DNA of 64,000 bases from Phyto melanocephala. Its lineage: Eukaryota > Arthropoda > Insecta > Diptera > Rhinophoridae. The stretch is from contig OW799233.1 in NCBI GenBank assembly GCA_941918925.1, positions 118,619,833 to 118,683,832 on the forward strand, in the 5' to 3' direction. How positions within the stretch are numbered: position 1 is the first letter of the stretch; every line of letters begins with the position of its first letter. A program made the translations under genes and the position numbers. Below the pieces are notes generated by a model. The model made no database searches, was not told the DNA's origin, and was given only the letters and a program-made list of their open reading frames with translations. Positions 34,766-46,384 of this stretch are shown here, piece after piece.

Positions 34766-34924
34766 ATACCCGCCAAGATCAAAATGAGCTTCATCTGAAA
34801 AGATGATTTTTTCGGCAAAATCGGCCAAAGTAATGTCGCAATATTTCCCAGCGTTGTTCAAGCGTATACACAAGCACATTCGTTCAGCGGAAGGATAAAA
34901 CTGATTATCTGTCAAATTAGACAT
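34766..34924 (-). pseudogene. Mariner-type transposase fragment (MLE2)
   Basis: The minus-strand frame reads LADFAEKIIFSDEAHFDLGG then YVNKQNCR. This is the segment around the first catalytic Asp of the mariner/DUF4817-like transposases, closely comparable to FSDEAHFWLNGYVIKQNCR in the copy at 55297-56040. Homology stops abruptly after NKQNCR at about 34766, and upstream it abuts a piggyBac relic. Only about 50 residues remain. Confidence 0.65.
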
Positions 34925-34964
34925 GAGCTAAGTGTTACCATTCACGAAATAAGCACTAGTTGAA

Positions 34965-35600
34965 AAAAAACGTTCGATGGTGGACCCTTTAGTAGTTCTA
35001 TCATCAGATCGGATCAGATTTTTAAATATCCATAAAAGGATTTCGGCTCATTGTAGCGCGAAAATTGAGTTAACCATAACGTGAAGACCAAAACTCAGCA
35101 ATCGCTGCGTTCGCTTCTTTTTTATGCCTTCCAAAACAAATAGTGCAATAAAAGTTCTCATCTTGGATTCATTTGTTGGATGTTGGATGACACGCTGTTT
35201 GCCTACATATTGGTAAATTTTTCAAATGAAGAAAAAACTTCGTCATTCAAATAGAGTCTAACTGAATCTAATGGGTCTTAAATATTTTTACCTGTTAGCA
35301 GGTTGACTTTTGTCAATGGGCATCAAATAATATTAGGTGCATACGCCTTTGTGATTTTTAAATCGAAGATAATAATCCTCTTAGTCGTCTTATCCAATAT
35401 CCGAAAGTCTATCGGACTTCTCTAAAGCATTTTCGTCGATATTTGCATTTTAATCGTCATCTGATTGTAAAAAAATATTTTCATCGTCAATGTCATTTAA
35501 AAAAATATATTCATTTATATCTTCCGCCGCTTGAAGAATTTCTTCTTCAGCCAGTTGCTTTCGCATATTGTAGCATACGTATGTATGCTTGTGTGTATTA
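34965..35600 (-). pseudogene. PiggyBac-type transposase, N-terminal relic
   Basis: On the minus strand, an acidic N-terminus (KQLAEEEILQAAEDINEYIF, DIDDENIFLQSDDD) is followed after several stops by KMRTFIALFVLEGI and, in a shifted frame, AAIAEFWSSRYG, NFRATMSRNPFMDI and SDDRTTK. These correspond to the FIGLLILAG, RATMSRNRF and RFDD segments of piggyBac transposases. The catalytic domain is missing. Multiple stops and frameshifts show old decay. It is a different lineage from the element at 43335. Confidence 0.6.
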
Positions 35601-37019
35601 ATATGTTTCCCTATAAAAACACGTATACAATGTCTCATAGACACATGTTAGTAAGTAAGGGATACAAGTACCAATTCAGGCTTTTGAAGAAAAAAGTAGA
35701 AAAAATAAAATAATAATTTTTTACAAGTACGATGTCATTTTGCCTGGAAATTCCCTACACATAAACAATAATTTTTAAATACGAGTTATTCAAGAAAATC
35801 TAGGAGTTTACTGTGTTGTGATATTCGTTTAGTAATAAGTATTTCCAAAAAAAAAAAAAAACAGAACAAATACGGAGTTTTTTTTGAAAATTGTTTATGG
35901 GGAAAATCCAAAGAAGTGAGTCAAATTGCAAGCAATAAAAAAATTGCATGTTTCAAACAACTCTTATATGTATTTAAATTGCAACATTATAAATTAATGA
36001 CAACTAAAATAAGTTTTTTAATCGCTTGGTAATAGGCCGCAAAAAATAAATAAAAAAACAGGTTCGATTGAGAAAAGTTTGTTAAAGAAACCAACTCTTT
36101 AAAGCGATTGGATATTTTGAAATTCGTGTAGATTTTTTTTTTTTTTGCCGTATGCTTTTAAAATCTTTAACAGTATTAATCAAAAGTGATATAAAACAAA
36201 CTAAGCATACTATCTATAAAAAGAATAAAAAATACTATTAAATATTCATGTTGTTATTTATGTGTTTTTATATACTTTGTTTAGAAACAGAAACGTGATT
36301 GAAACTCGCATGATAATCAAACAGAAATAACTGTAGTTTGTTTTGTTGCGTTTTCTATTATTATACTTATAAAGTTTTATAATTCGTATCAATTAACAGC
36401 TATTATATTAGTGGTTATTTAGTAAGATCAAGTAACAACAGAAAATGCTGATTTCGACATTGCACACGGTTGCAGTGTTGGCAACAAAATACCATCACCA
36501 ATACCTGCTGCTAACCAAATCTTACTGACTAACATTAAAAACTTACTCATATGCATGTAGTTAGCATAAAAGCGTGTCATGTACATACGAGTACTTATCA
36601 ATCGTACAAATGCTTGGTACTTCTCTTAGTGGTGGTTGGTTTTATTAGATTGTTTGTGTTTCTTTAACGTTAATTTCTAAACAACGAACTTGTTTTAGTT
36701 TATTTCTTTTGCATATCAAGTTTTGTTTGTTTGTTTTTGTGTGGATTTGGTTTTGTCTTGATTGACACTTTAAATCGGAAGTATTCATAAAGACTTGTTT
36801 TAATTTTAATTTAATTTTACATTTGGTTTTGATTTGATTGTGACTTTGTTTATGTATTTATATAAATTTCATGAATAAAGTTGTTTGGCGCTCGGTTAAG
36901 AAGTTGTATAAGAATATATAATTATTATTATCATTTTGTTGTTGTTGTTGTGTGTTTAATTGGTAACATATCTGTAATTATTGCTAGATCAATGACTCTT
37001 GGATAGCCTTTTTGTTTGT
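35601..37019. other. AT-rich DNA without recognisable genes
   Basis: Contains a GTT/TTG run near 36939-36953. No gene signature. Confidence 0.4.
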
Positions 37020-37831
37020 TATACCCTTCACACAGTGAAAAAGGGTATATATAGGTTTGTCATTCCGTGTGAAATTTCTACAATTTTCATTTCCGACCCC
37101 ATAAAGTATATATTTTATGAAAGCTTATGAATAGGGGAGTCGATTAAGCCCTGTCAGTCTGTCCGTCTGTCCGTCTGTCCGTCTGACCGTCTGTCCGTGT
37201 GTATGTTGAAATCAACTTTTTGAAGCCCCCCGACATAGGTTGGACCCGGGTAAGGTATTAAAATATCAGAAATATTCGGGAGTAGATCGCTATTGAAAAT
37301 CAGAAACATCGGTACATAAACAACTGAGATATGAGCAAAAACCCACGACCACCTCGGTTTTTTTTTCACAAAAACAACATTACAACAACAACATACATAC
37401 ATACAAACGTGTATACTGGTTAGAGAAAACGTGGCATCGAATCCCAGCTGAGCCAAAAAAATTTTTTTTTTTAATTTTCTTAAAAATTTTTTTTTAATTT
37501 TTTTTTTTATTTTTTTTTTATTTTTTATTTAATATATTATTTATATTTTTATTATTTTTTTTTTAATTTTTTTTTTATTTTTTTTTTGTTTTATATGTGT
37601 ATATTATATATATAATAATTTTTTTTTTAAATTTTTTTTTTTAAAATTTTTTTTTTTTTAAATTTTTTTTTTTTTTTTAAATTTTTTTTTTTTTTTTTTG
37701 TTTTTTTAACATACATACGTGTACGTATTTCATATGGGATGAATGGTGATACAAGCAACTGTTATTGCATGACTACACGTTGTGAAGGGTATATAAGATT
37801 CGGCATGGCCGAATATAGCATTCTTACTTGT
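37020..37831. mobile_element. Family A Helentron-like repeat, copy A8 (inverse, full length)
   Basis: TATACCCTTCACACAGTG hairpin at left, GTCCGTCTG repeats at 37160-37198, CTCAGCTGAG-type block, T-rich core 37460-37700, right hairpin with one mismatch (ATTCGGCATGGCCGAAT) and CTTACTTGT end. It closely resembles A4. Confidence 0.85.
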
Positions 37832-38019
37832 TTTATTTAGACTTGTCTAAGCGTGTTTCTGTTTGATATCTCTCACATTTTCTGATTTAACAATTAATAT
37901 TATTGGTTGATTTTGGTATACTTTTTTTACAATTATTACTATACTATCATGTACCCAATATGTTTCGTCAAATATTATGTTCAAATGTAGGTCAATCGGT
38001 GAGCAACAGTGGACATTTA

Positions 38020-38835
38020 TGGGCATTTCCAGGAATATGTCAACCACGACTGTAAAAATAAAAACTCTTGAAAGTTTTAAAATATAAATTTATTGATAAA
38101 AAAAACACTCAAGCTTTACTATGCCCAGGTATTAAGAGCTTATTAAATTATCTTAAGAGCAATAATAAGAGTTTAATATGATTATCTCTTTGACTTATTT
38201 CAAAGAATTGCAATCAACTGTTTTTTGTTTTTGGTGACTAAATTGTAAAATAAAATGGTAATGTTTAATGCTTTAAAATTTCCCTTGGATGTTATTTTAA
38301 TGTCACGTACGTAGTTCAAAATCATTTATTGCCTCCGTCATTCGCATTTGAACAGTCGCAAAAGCACCTAATTTAGATTTTAACTTTTTTTTCTTTACAT
38401 AATATAAATTTTATTACCTTAGAGTACTATTAGAGAAATATCTGTCACGTACGATATGTCACGAACGATATTAAATAGAATTTATTATAATATTATTTAT
38501 AGATTTTTTTCAATTAAGTATGATGGATATTTGGTTAAGTGTAAGAAATTAAATAAAGAAAAAATACCTCCTAAGATTTGCAGATTTTTTATGTATCCAT
38601 ATATACCTCAAAATCACTTCTGTTTTATGTCACGTACGATATATTCTTATTTTTCTGGATATATTCTTATTTTTCTGGATATTTTAGAGAACAATGATTC
38701 GAATATAATTATTTTTTTTTTAAATAAAGTTCCATTTGAAAGATCTAATTTTTTTTTCAGTTACTCTTACTTTTGCAAAAATTACTCCACTTTAAAAGAG
38801 TACTAATGTCAAGTACGAAGACATAGAAATGCCCA
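38020..38835. mobile_element. TGGGCATTTC TIR element with TA duplication
   Basis: Inverted ends TGGGCATTTC and GAAATGCCCA, each flanked by TA (38018-38019, 38836-38837), bound 816 bp. The motif TGTCACGTACGATA or close variants occurs near 38301, 38442, 38456, 38628 and 38807. A 20-bp unit TATTCTTATTTTTCTGGATA is duplicated at about 38651-38690. The frame at 38456-38806 inside it is AT-driven and shows no transposase motif. Probably a Tc1/mariner-type non-autonomous element. Confidence 0.6.
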
Positions 38836-39031
38836 TATGTATTTTTTATATAAAAAATATATAAGTTAAAGTGGTTTAAGTAAGAACTAAAGTAGTAAAT
38901 AAGTTAGTTGTATTAAATAGTAATTTTGCAATGAAAGTTGTCAAGTCTTAAAAAAAGTGTTGTGTATAGGGTATTTTAATTCATATGTTCCCATAGATGC
39001 TTGCGCGAAATGGTAGAAATATTTTGAATTT

Positions 39032-39588
39032 ACAAAAGTCAAAGCGCATATTCAGCTGTGCCGAATTGTATATACTTTTTATACAGCTTGTACCGTCATG
39101 TACATATAAAAAAAGTATTTATTAACGATCGCTAACTTTTGTAGTTATTTTAGCTAAACGATAATCTTAACTTTTGATTAACATTTTTTTTCCAATTTTT
39201 TGTTTGTTTTATTTCTTTGTCGGTAATTGACCCATTAAACAAATATTTATTATAAATGATGCCAAATGTACATATTTTATATGTATATGTGTACGTAACA
39301 AACGTTTAAAAAAGTTCTACGGCAACTTTAAAATCTGTCTTAATTTGGGTAACATAAAGAAGCCATCGTATTCTTTTGCTCATGTCTTAGGTCGTAATGT
39401 CCTCTTATTGCTGATTTTAAATAGCAAAATTCTATAAACCGATACCATACAAGAGTATAAATTATACATGGCGGCTTCACAAAATTGATTTCAATATACA
39501 CACGGACAGACGGACCAAACCAAATTTGTTCCTCTATATATAAGGATTCTAAATAAAAATAATTTTATACTCTCGTGTAAAGGATATA
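39032..39588. repeat. Family A repeat, decayed copy A9
   Basis: Left hairpin eroded (TTCAGCTGTGCCGAA). CACACGGACAGACGGACC and a decayed right end ATACTCTCGTGTAAAGGATATA remain; the A-rich core is absent. Confidence 0.65.
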
Positions 39589-39749
39589 AAAACACCAGAA
39601 TTTAAAAATGTAAAATAACCATTTGGCGTCTTTCATTTTGGGACAATTTTGAGTGGGGTCATATTTCGCAGATTCATTTAAGTATATGATTTTAAAATTG
39701 AGAGTTGGGAGATATGTGAAAAAAATGATACTGGAAGCTTCCTAAAAAG

Positions 39750-40210
39750 TGCGTTTAGAACTACTCCTTAGGCAGCTCTGTACACTAGGACACTCCCAAT
39801 AATTATCCCTAAAAAGGAGGGGAGAAGACTATATAGTAGATGTGCACTTTTCTCGGATGGACTTACACATAGTAGCAGGTGTGGTGTATATTATGGGGGA
39901 GCACGTCCGAACGTCTTACAGATTTTCTGATGATTTTAGTCTGTTTGAAGCGGAGATACAGATCATCTATAGGGCAATGGCTCTCATAGTGGAACATGTT
40001 GCGTTAGTTACTCTTTACGTGGATAATGGTACTCCTTCACCTAAATGGGGTATGTTTTAATGCAACTATTGGATACATTAGCCAGTAGGGGTTAGGATCA
40101 GAATATGGGATCGCGAAATATTGTAGGGTGTGTGAGGAAGAGATAGAAATGGTGGAGCATGTTATTAGTTTTTAAGGTAAGCGATTCAACGATGAGTTAT
40201 GTGATGATAG
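39750..40210 (+). pseudogene. R1/LOA-like LINE, RNase H to C-terminal Cys-His relic (LINE-3)
   Basis: Fragments in order: an AFRTTPLG-like segment near 39755; RNase H pieces SYRFSDDFSLFEAEIQ and VTLYVDN (Glu and Asp positions recognisable); then, after a deletion, LLDTLAS and IAKYCRVCEEEIEMVEHVI, the Cys-His module. Frameshifts separate the parts. It is a different family from LINE-1/LINE-2, judging by the Cys-His residues. A GGTTAGGTTAGGTTG run follows at 40210. Confidence 0.6.
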
Positions 40211-40811
40211 GTTAGGTTAGGTTGAGAAAGAGGGGTACTAAAAGCCCAAACCCATAACAGGTATACACGTATGTTGTGCGCTCTATATGATGTAAGCTCT
40301 ATGTGATGATAATGAAGTGGATTCACCATGGGCTTTGGGTGTTTAGTAGATAGACAATAAAAGCTTAATAGGAACTTTTTTCGAAGTTCTCTCATTCTAT
40401 TTCTTTATTATTTATTTTACCCTATTTCTAGTACTTGCCTTTCGTTCTCGGGTCTCCGAGTGCAGTATTCAAAAAACATTCGTCAAACACAATGGTTCGT
40501 AAGCTATAGGTTTTGGATGAGTTAAATTTTTTATACTTGAAGATTCAATCTTAACATTTGCCAAACAGCGGCTACATTTGTTTAACCACTAAATAAATGT
40601 CAAAGGATGGCAGTTCAATGTTTGACATTTAATAATACAGCTTTACAAAATAAGTTTGTTGCCCTAAACTGGAATATGTCGCTTAGAGCCAGTTCACATG
40701 AGATGATATGTCGCTGTGGCACTGCTGTTGTTTACTTAATGGTATTTTGTTGCAGCAATCAAGCGACTTTTCAAAGTTCAATTGACTAGTTTTTTACATT
40801 TTCATTATTTC
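40211..40811. other. Unassigned DNA
   Basis: Possible LINE 3' UTR in the first part; nothing recognised afterwards. Confidence 0.35.
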
Positions 40812-41478
40812 CAAGTAATAGTGTTATATTCGGCTGTGCCGAATCTTATATACCCTTCAGAACGTGTTGTCATGCAGTAACAATTGTTTGTATCACCATT
40901 TATCTCGTTAATTTGAAATACGTACATACATACACGAAAAAAACATACATATAAAAAACATACCATTGTAAAATTATAAATTGAGTTTACGTATGTATTA
41001 CGTTTGTATGTTTCTAAAAAAAAATTACAAAAAAAAAAAAAAAATAAAAAATCAATTAAAAAATATATTAAAAAACAAAAAAAAAAAAATAAAACAATAA
41101 AATATAAAAAAAAATTTTTTTGGCTCAGCTGGGATTCGATGCCACGTTTACTCTAACCAGTATATGTATGCTGTTGTTGTAATTGTGAAATAAAACGAGG
41201 TGGTCGTGGTTTTTTGCTCATATCTCAGAAAGTTATGGGGCGATTGTGCTGAATTTCAATAGCGAATCATTCCCGGATATTTTCAAGAGATTGATAACAT
41301 ACGCTGATCTTTTAAAAGTTTATTTCAACCAACACACGGGCAGACGGTCAGGGCGACTCCTCTATTCATAAGCTTTCAGAAAATATATACTTTATGGGGT
41401 CGGAAATGAAAATTGTAGAAATTACAAACGAAATGACAAAGCTATATATACCTTTGTGCACCACAGGTGAAGGGTATA
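40812..41478. mobile_element. Family A Helentron-like repeat, copy A10
   Basis: Left hairpin TATTCGGCTGTGCCGAAT, ACGTGTTGTCATGCAG, short A-rich core, CTCAGCTGGGATTCGATGCC, GGGGCGATTGTGC, then GTGCACCACAGGTGAAGGGTATA. The GACAGACGG block is shortened. Confidence 0.8.
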
Positions 41479-41755
41479 AAAAGAGTTGCCATATGCTGGT
41501 CACTTAATATTTTGTCAAAAAGTAGCATTGAAATTTAATACAACTAATTTTGAAACTAAGTTAAACAAATTTTAAGACACATAATGGTTGATCTTTCTAA
41601 AGAACACAAAAATTCATTTGCACACCATATTTGCAATTAGTTCTAAATTTAAAATTTTTTATTTCATGCAGTGCTGATACAAATTATTTCCCAATTTTTG
41701 AATAAAATATTAATGTGGCAGCACCGGTCATACATGAGATGACAAGAATACATCA

Positions 41756-41887
41756 GGGGTTCAATTCTCGTTCTGTGAAACTGTGAAATGAAAAAGTTTT
41801 TGTATAGCAAAAGGTATGGTGGTACCATATGATATTACACACAAAAACTTTTCATTTCAAAGTTTCATAGAACGAGAATTGATACCC
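41756..41887. mobile_element. Small foldback MITE (132 bp)
   Basis: The arm 41756-41803 (GGGGTTCAATTCTCGTTCTG..) and the arm 41841-41887 (..AACGAGAATTGATACCC) are inverse repeats of nearly 50 bp with few mismatches. The short loop holds a further palindrome around GGTATGGTGGTACCATAT. There is no room for coding sequence. Confidence 0.75.
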
Positions 41888-43330
41888 AGAACAAAAGATG
41901 TAAAATAAAAATGTCGAGCTTGTCCCTTGAGTTCGCATTACGTGGGACACTATTTACCCCGTGCTCTCCAGAACATTCACCACTCGTGTCGTAGAGGTCA
42001 TGTCCCTTCATGTAAACTAGCTCTTATTTTTGACATAACGGTATATCTCAAAAACTAGGCCAACTTAAAAAAACGTGTTTAGCTACAAAAATAAATTTAA
42101 TCTATTAATAAAAATACAAAAATTATACAAAATTTAGACTTTCTTGTTAGCATTAGTCACGTTATTTGCATTAAAAAAATATATTTGTTGTATTAGTTTA
42201 TTTAACATTGGAGCAAGTTTTTTTCTATTGAAAGGGTTGTCTTATATTTTAATAATTTACTACCTAGTCGACTTCTTACGTTGTATAAAAAATATAAAAA
42301 GCATACAATATGTTTTTGAATAAAAACGACCGGCGTTTAACATACGGGTACAAAAATAATGTATGTCTACACCTTCAAAGTTGTTTTAAATGAACTTGAA
42401 CTTCAATAAACTACACACAAAAGCAAATATGTCAAAACATTTAAAAAGATTAATATGAGCATAAAATAGCAATAAAATAATAATATTCAAAATCATAACA
42501 CAATTTAAAAAAATAAAAACATAAATTGACTTTATTAAATCATATATGAGAAAGAATATAAATTTGATAGTAAAGTCTAAATAACAAAAAAAAAAAAAAA
42601 ATTATTATTATTTGAGATTTACGTAATACTAATCAGTTGTCATTACTATTTGATATAAAATATGGAAATTTGTTTTTGCTCACTTTTATTATTTATTTTG
42701 TTTTTGGAAAATGCTTATGTAAATTAGAAATAAATAAATTTTGCATAAATTCGCAAGTTTTATATTGAAGATGGTTACAAATTATTACTTTAGCAAATGT
42801 ATTTGTATAGTGTTAACACATACTTACTAATAAATTCATATTGCTTAAATTCAACACATTAAGCTTAACTCAAGTAACAGCTTCATTTTAATCAAATCGT
42901 GAAACATCTCGAAATATTTAATTTAATTGTTAAACGCCTTTGGCTAAAAAACCTTTAAATTTAACGAACTTTAAAACAAAAGATACCGGAAAAAGAGTGA
43001 CGTGATCTTAAACTAAAGGTCATACTCTTCTGATTTTATCGGGTAATAATTCAGTGTAAATGATTAAGATCTTGACAAAATTCAACAAACATTGAGTTTA
43101 AAATTCTAAATGTTAATTAATATTTGTGTTGCCCTGCTCAAGATGAAACCATGTTTAGAATAATGATTTATATCAAGATAATAATGGCTGTTTGATTTAA
43201 AGCGTAGAATTTTAAAACTAAATAAGACACAGAACATTTTTTATTCAAAATTTAATAGCTTGCATATTTTCAAGATGGTTTTGAGTACGAGGCTGCTGAT
43301 TTTTCACTATTTACAAATCTGCGTATTAAA
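41888..43330. other. AT-rich DNA without recognisable genes
   Basis: Nothing assignable up to the TTAA at the piggyBac boundary. Confidence 0.4.
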
Positions 43331-43552
43331 TTAACCCTACGGTCAATAACCAAAAAATTATACGTTAGTCAATGACCGGGTACCCCGGTACCCCTTTGTA
43401 GATTTTCACACTTTTATATTAGAATTACTTTTAATTTCAATTACATATGGATAGTATTGCAAAAAAGGATATTGAAAAATTTACGTATACAAAAATACGT
43501 ATATTAAATCGCTACGTTTTACTTTTTCTTCTGTCGCTAAGCCTCTTGAAAC

Positions 43553-43560
43553 TATAAAAA
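43553..43560 (+). promoter_or_regulatory. TATA box candidate of the piggyBac transposase
   Basis: TATAAAAA lies 217 bp upstream of the ATG, with TTAGTCT a few bases downstream as a weak initiator. Position inside the element supports its use. Confidence 0.35.
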
Positions 43561-43769
43561 CGCATCTTTTTAGTCTACTTTGATAACGGTACTTATTTAA
43601 ACATTTTTGTTTTGTTTTAATTCTATTTATAAGCATTTAGTTGTTGCTCTTACATATTCATGTTGAAGTAGCGGTACTGTCTTTGAAAGTAAAATAAAGA
43701 AATAATTGAAAACGTTTAAGATAAATATTTTATAGCACTTCTGGAATTGAAATTTAAAATTAAGTAAGA

Positions 43770-45617
43770 ATGTCGCATAAAATTGAGTTTCTATCGAAAA
43801 GACAGTACAGACATCTATCAGACGAAGAAAAAGCCAAATATATCTCATCTAATTTTGACGATATCGTTGAGGATGAACAGTTGTCTGACAGAGAAGACGA
43901 AGAAACTCCATATAATGGAAATGTAGAAATGTCCGATGCTGAAGATGTCCCAGGAGATGATGCGACTATTAATCTACCTAATGCTGATATTTGCGATGAG
44001 TCTTCAGATGAAAGTGATGAAGAAGACAATGCAGTTAATGTCAGTGACGCGAACGAAAGGTATGTTTCTCGTGATGGAACTGAGTGGCAAAATCACAATT
44101 CGTCGTCCCATCAAACTAGAAGTTTTAATATTCTACGTCAACGTTGTGGGCCTGCACGATCAACAGAAATGCTGTCAAAAGGTCAAACTTTTAAATCCTA
44201 CTTGAGCATAGAAATGGTGGACATAATAGTGCGTCACACAAACAAAAAGGCACAAAGCACTTATGCAGCCTATAATGAAACTAACCCAACAAAACCACCG
44301 CTTAGTTGGAAAGATGTAACAGTAAATGAAATGTATGCATTTATTGGCATTTTAATAATGACAGGTGCAAATCATTCATGTAATGATAATACGAAAGATT
44401 AATGGGCCGTCACATCTTATCCTCTATACCGAGCAACAATGGGCATTAACAGATTCTGGTCAATACTACGTTTTATACGATTTGACGATGCAAACACCAG
44501 AGCTGAAAGAATACTTACGGATAAAGCCGCACCAATCCGTGATATATGGATAATGCTCAACGCAAATCTTTCGGCATATTATAAACCCAGTGAATATCTA
44601 ACAATCGATGAACAGCTCTTTCCATACCGCGGTAGAACGAAGTTCACACAATACATACCCTCGAAGCCAGCTAAATATGGGATTAAAGTTTGGTGGATTT
44701 GTGATGCAAAAAACTCCTATCCGCTCGAAGGGCAACTATATACCGGAAAATCACCAATAGGTCGTGAGATACGACAAGGAGAAAGAGTGGTTAAGGATTT
44801 AACAGGTCCTTTCCATGGAAGTGGGCGTAACATCACAATGGATAATTTTTTTACCACTCTTGATTTAGCGAAACATTTACTTTCGAACAAATTAACTATG
44901 GTGGGAACACTGCGTAAAAATAAGCCTTACATTCCTGATATAATGAAGGATAAAAAACAACCCATTGGATCCTCCATATTTGCCTTTCGAGAAAACGTTA
45001 CTTTGTGTTCATATGCGCAAAGAAAATCAAATTCTGTTGTTGTGTTATCTACAATGCATGATAACGACAGCGTTGGTAGTAATGGAAAACCAGATATTAT
45101 CACATTTTATAACCAAACAAAAGGTGGAGTGGATGTCATGGACCAAATGCTGGGCCAATATACAACACAGCGGCAAACAAAAAGGTGGCCTTTGTCACTC
45201 TTTTATAACATGATAGATATCAGTGCGTTTTCTGCATATATTATATATTTTGAAAACAATAGCAATATACCATTGAAAAATACGCAGAGGAAATGCTTTT
45301 TGCAGGGACTCAGCGAGGAGCTTTGTATGCCACTCATTAAAGAACGAGCTGTAAATAACCAAATTACTCGCGACTTTTCATCACGATCTGCTATTGAATG
45401 CTATTTAGGTAAACCGATAGCGACAAATATAACATGTGAACAAGCATCGATCTGTAGCCGAACTCCTGGAAGAAAGCCTATGGTGGGTTCTTGTTTTTTG
45501 TGCCTTGCGCTACCAGAAAAAAGAAGAAGAAAAACCAGAAAAGCATGCAACTTTTGTCATAAGCCTATATGCGACCAACACACCAATACTATTTCAAAAT
45601 GTTTTGAGTGCACATAA
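43770..45617 (+). pseudogene. PiggyBac transposase with one in-frame stop
   Basis: 616 codons from ATG 43770 to the stop at 45615-45617, interrupted only by TAA at 44400-44402 in the same frame on both sides. PiggyBac enzymes cut and paste at TTAA without leaving a footprint. Order of parts: acidic N-terminus (about residues 16-95), the FIGILIMTGA segment, RATMGINRFWSILRFIRFDD, then the catalytic triad Asp280 (TIDEQL), Asp358 (TMDNFFTT) and Asp455 (GGVDVMDQM). A C-terminal Cys-rich zinc-binding domain follows (CFLCL, CNFCHKPICDQH, CFEC). Length matches the family. The stop falls at residue 211, before the catalytic core. The ATG at 44439 could start a protein that keeps all three Asp residues but lacks the N-terminal domain. 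Confidence 0.95.
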
Positions 45618-45694
45618 GTGCCTTTACATATGTATGTATATTATTAAATATTTATGTATACATATAGTTATGTATGTAAGTAAATGTTTATTGA

Positions 45695-45700
45695 AATAAA
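45695..45700 (+). terminator. Polyadenylation signal AATAAA
   Basis: 78 bp after the transposase stop and inside the piggyBac element. Confidence 0.5.
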
Positions 45701-46164
45701 AAGTCGTTGAAAAAAAATTTTAATGCATTTTTAATCAAAAACAAAATAAATGTAGTAAGTTGTAATGAAAAACAAATTAAAACTTGAAGGGGTACCACGG
45801 TACCCGGTCATTGACTCGCGTAGGTGTCAAATGTAAAACGATTTTAAGCAAAGATCTGGCTATATATATATATATTTTTTTCTTTTATAATGTTTTTCAA
45901 GTCCTTAATAATGACGATTTGAAGTTTGATCGCCATATTTTTATTGTGAAATAATTGCGAGCACTTTTAAGTTGAAAAAGTTACCCGGGTAAACGGTTAT
46001 TGACCGTAGGGTTAAACTGTTTTAGGCAGCTAGGCATTTAAAGTTAGCTCTTATAGGTTATAATTTTGGGAACAGGTTACCGGTCGACGAACGACGAAAA
46101 AATTAGTAAATTTTACTACGTTTGGTGTTTGTTTTGAATTGTTTAATTAAATGGAATTACTTTC

Positions 46165-46378
46165 TACTACAAAAGACAATAATTTAACGTAGAAAAAAGC
46201 AAAGATTGGAGATTTTTACTGTAGTATTATACCTATATATGATTATTGCATTATGTTTTAATTAAATATAATAATGATAACTGGCAACCATTATATGATT
46301 TAACCACATTCTTACAGTTCAATCATAGTACGTTGCTACTAGATTATAATTACCATAACCATGTTTTTTCTTTGCGTG
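46165..46378. mobile_element. CACGCAA-type MITE, partial copy H3
   Basis: Inverse match to 8423-8640 of H1, ending CATGTTTTTTCTTTGCGTG at 46378. The other terminus is missing. It abuts LINE-2. Confidence 0.6.
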
Positions 46379-46384
46379 CTTTAA

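Larger units (their letters stand above)
43335..46011 (+). mobile_element. PiggyBac transposon, nearly complete
   Basis: Perfect 17-bp inverted ends CCCTACGGTCAATAACC, each flanked by TTAA (43331-43334 and 46012-46015), bound 2677 bp. Inside each end is a subterminal inverted repeat: GTCAATGACCGGGTACC at 43370-43397 and its inverse near 45790-45815. One transposase frame occupies 43770-45617. Exact ends, TTAA on both sides and a frame broken by a single stop indicate a recent arrival compared with the other elements here. Confidence 0.95.

Noticed and set aside
36475..36487. CAGTGTTGGCAAC as a hAT end
   Set aside because: No inverse partner was found within several kilobases and no duplication can be defined.
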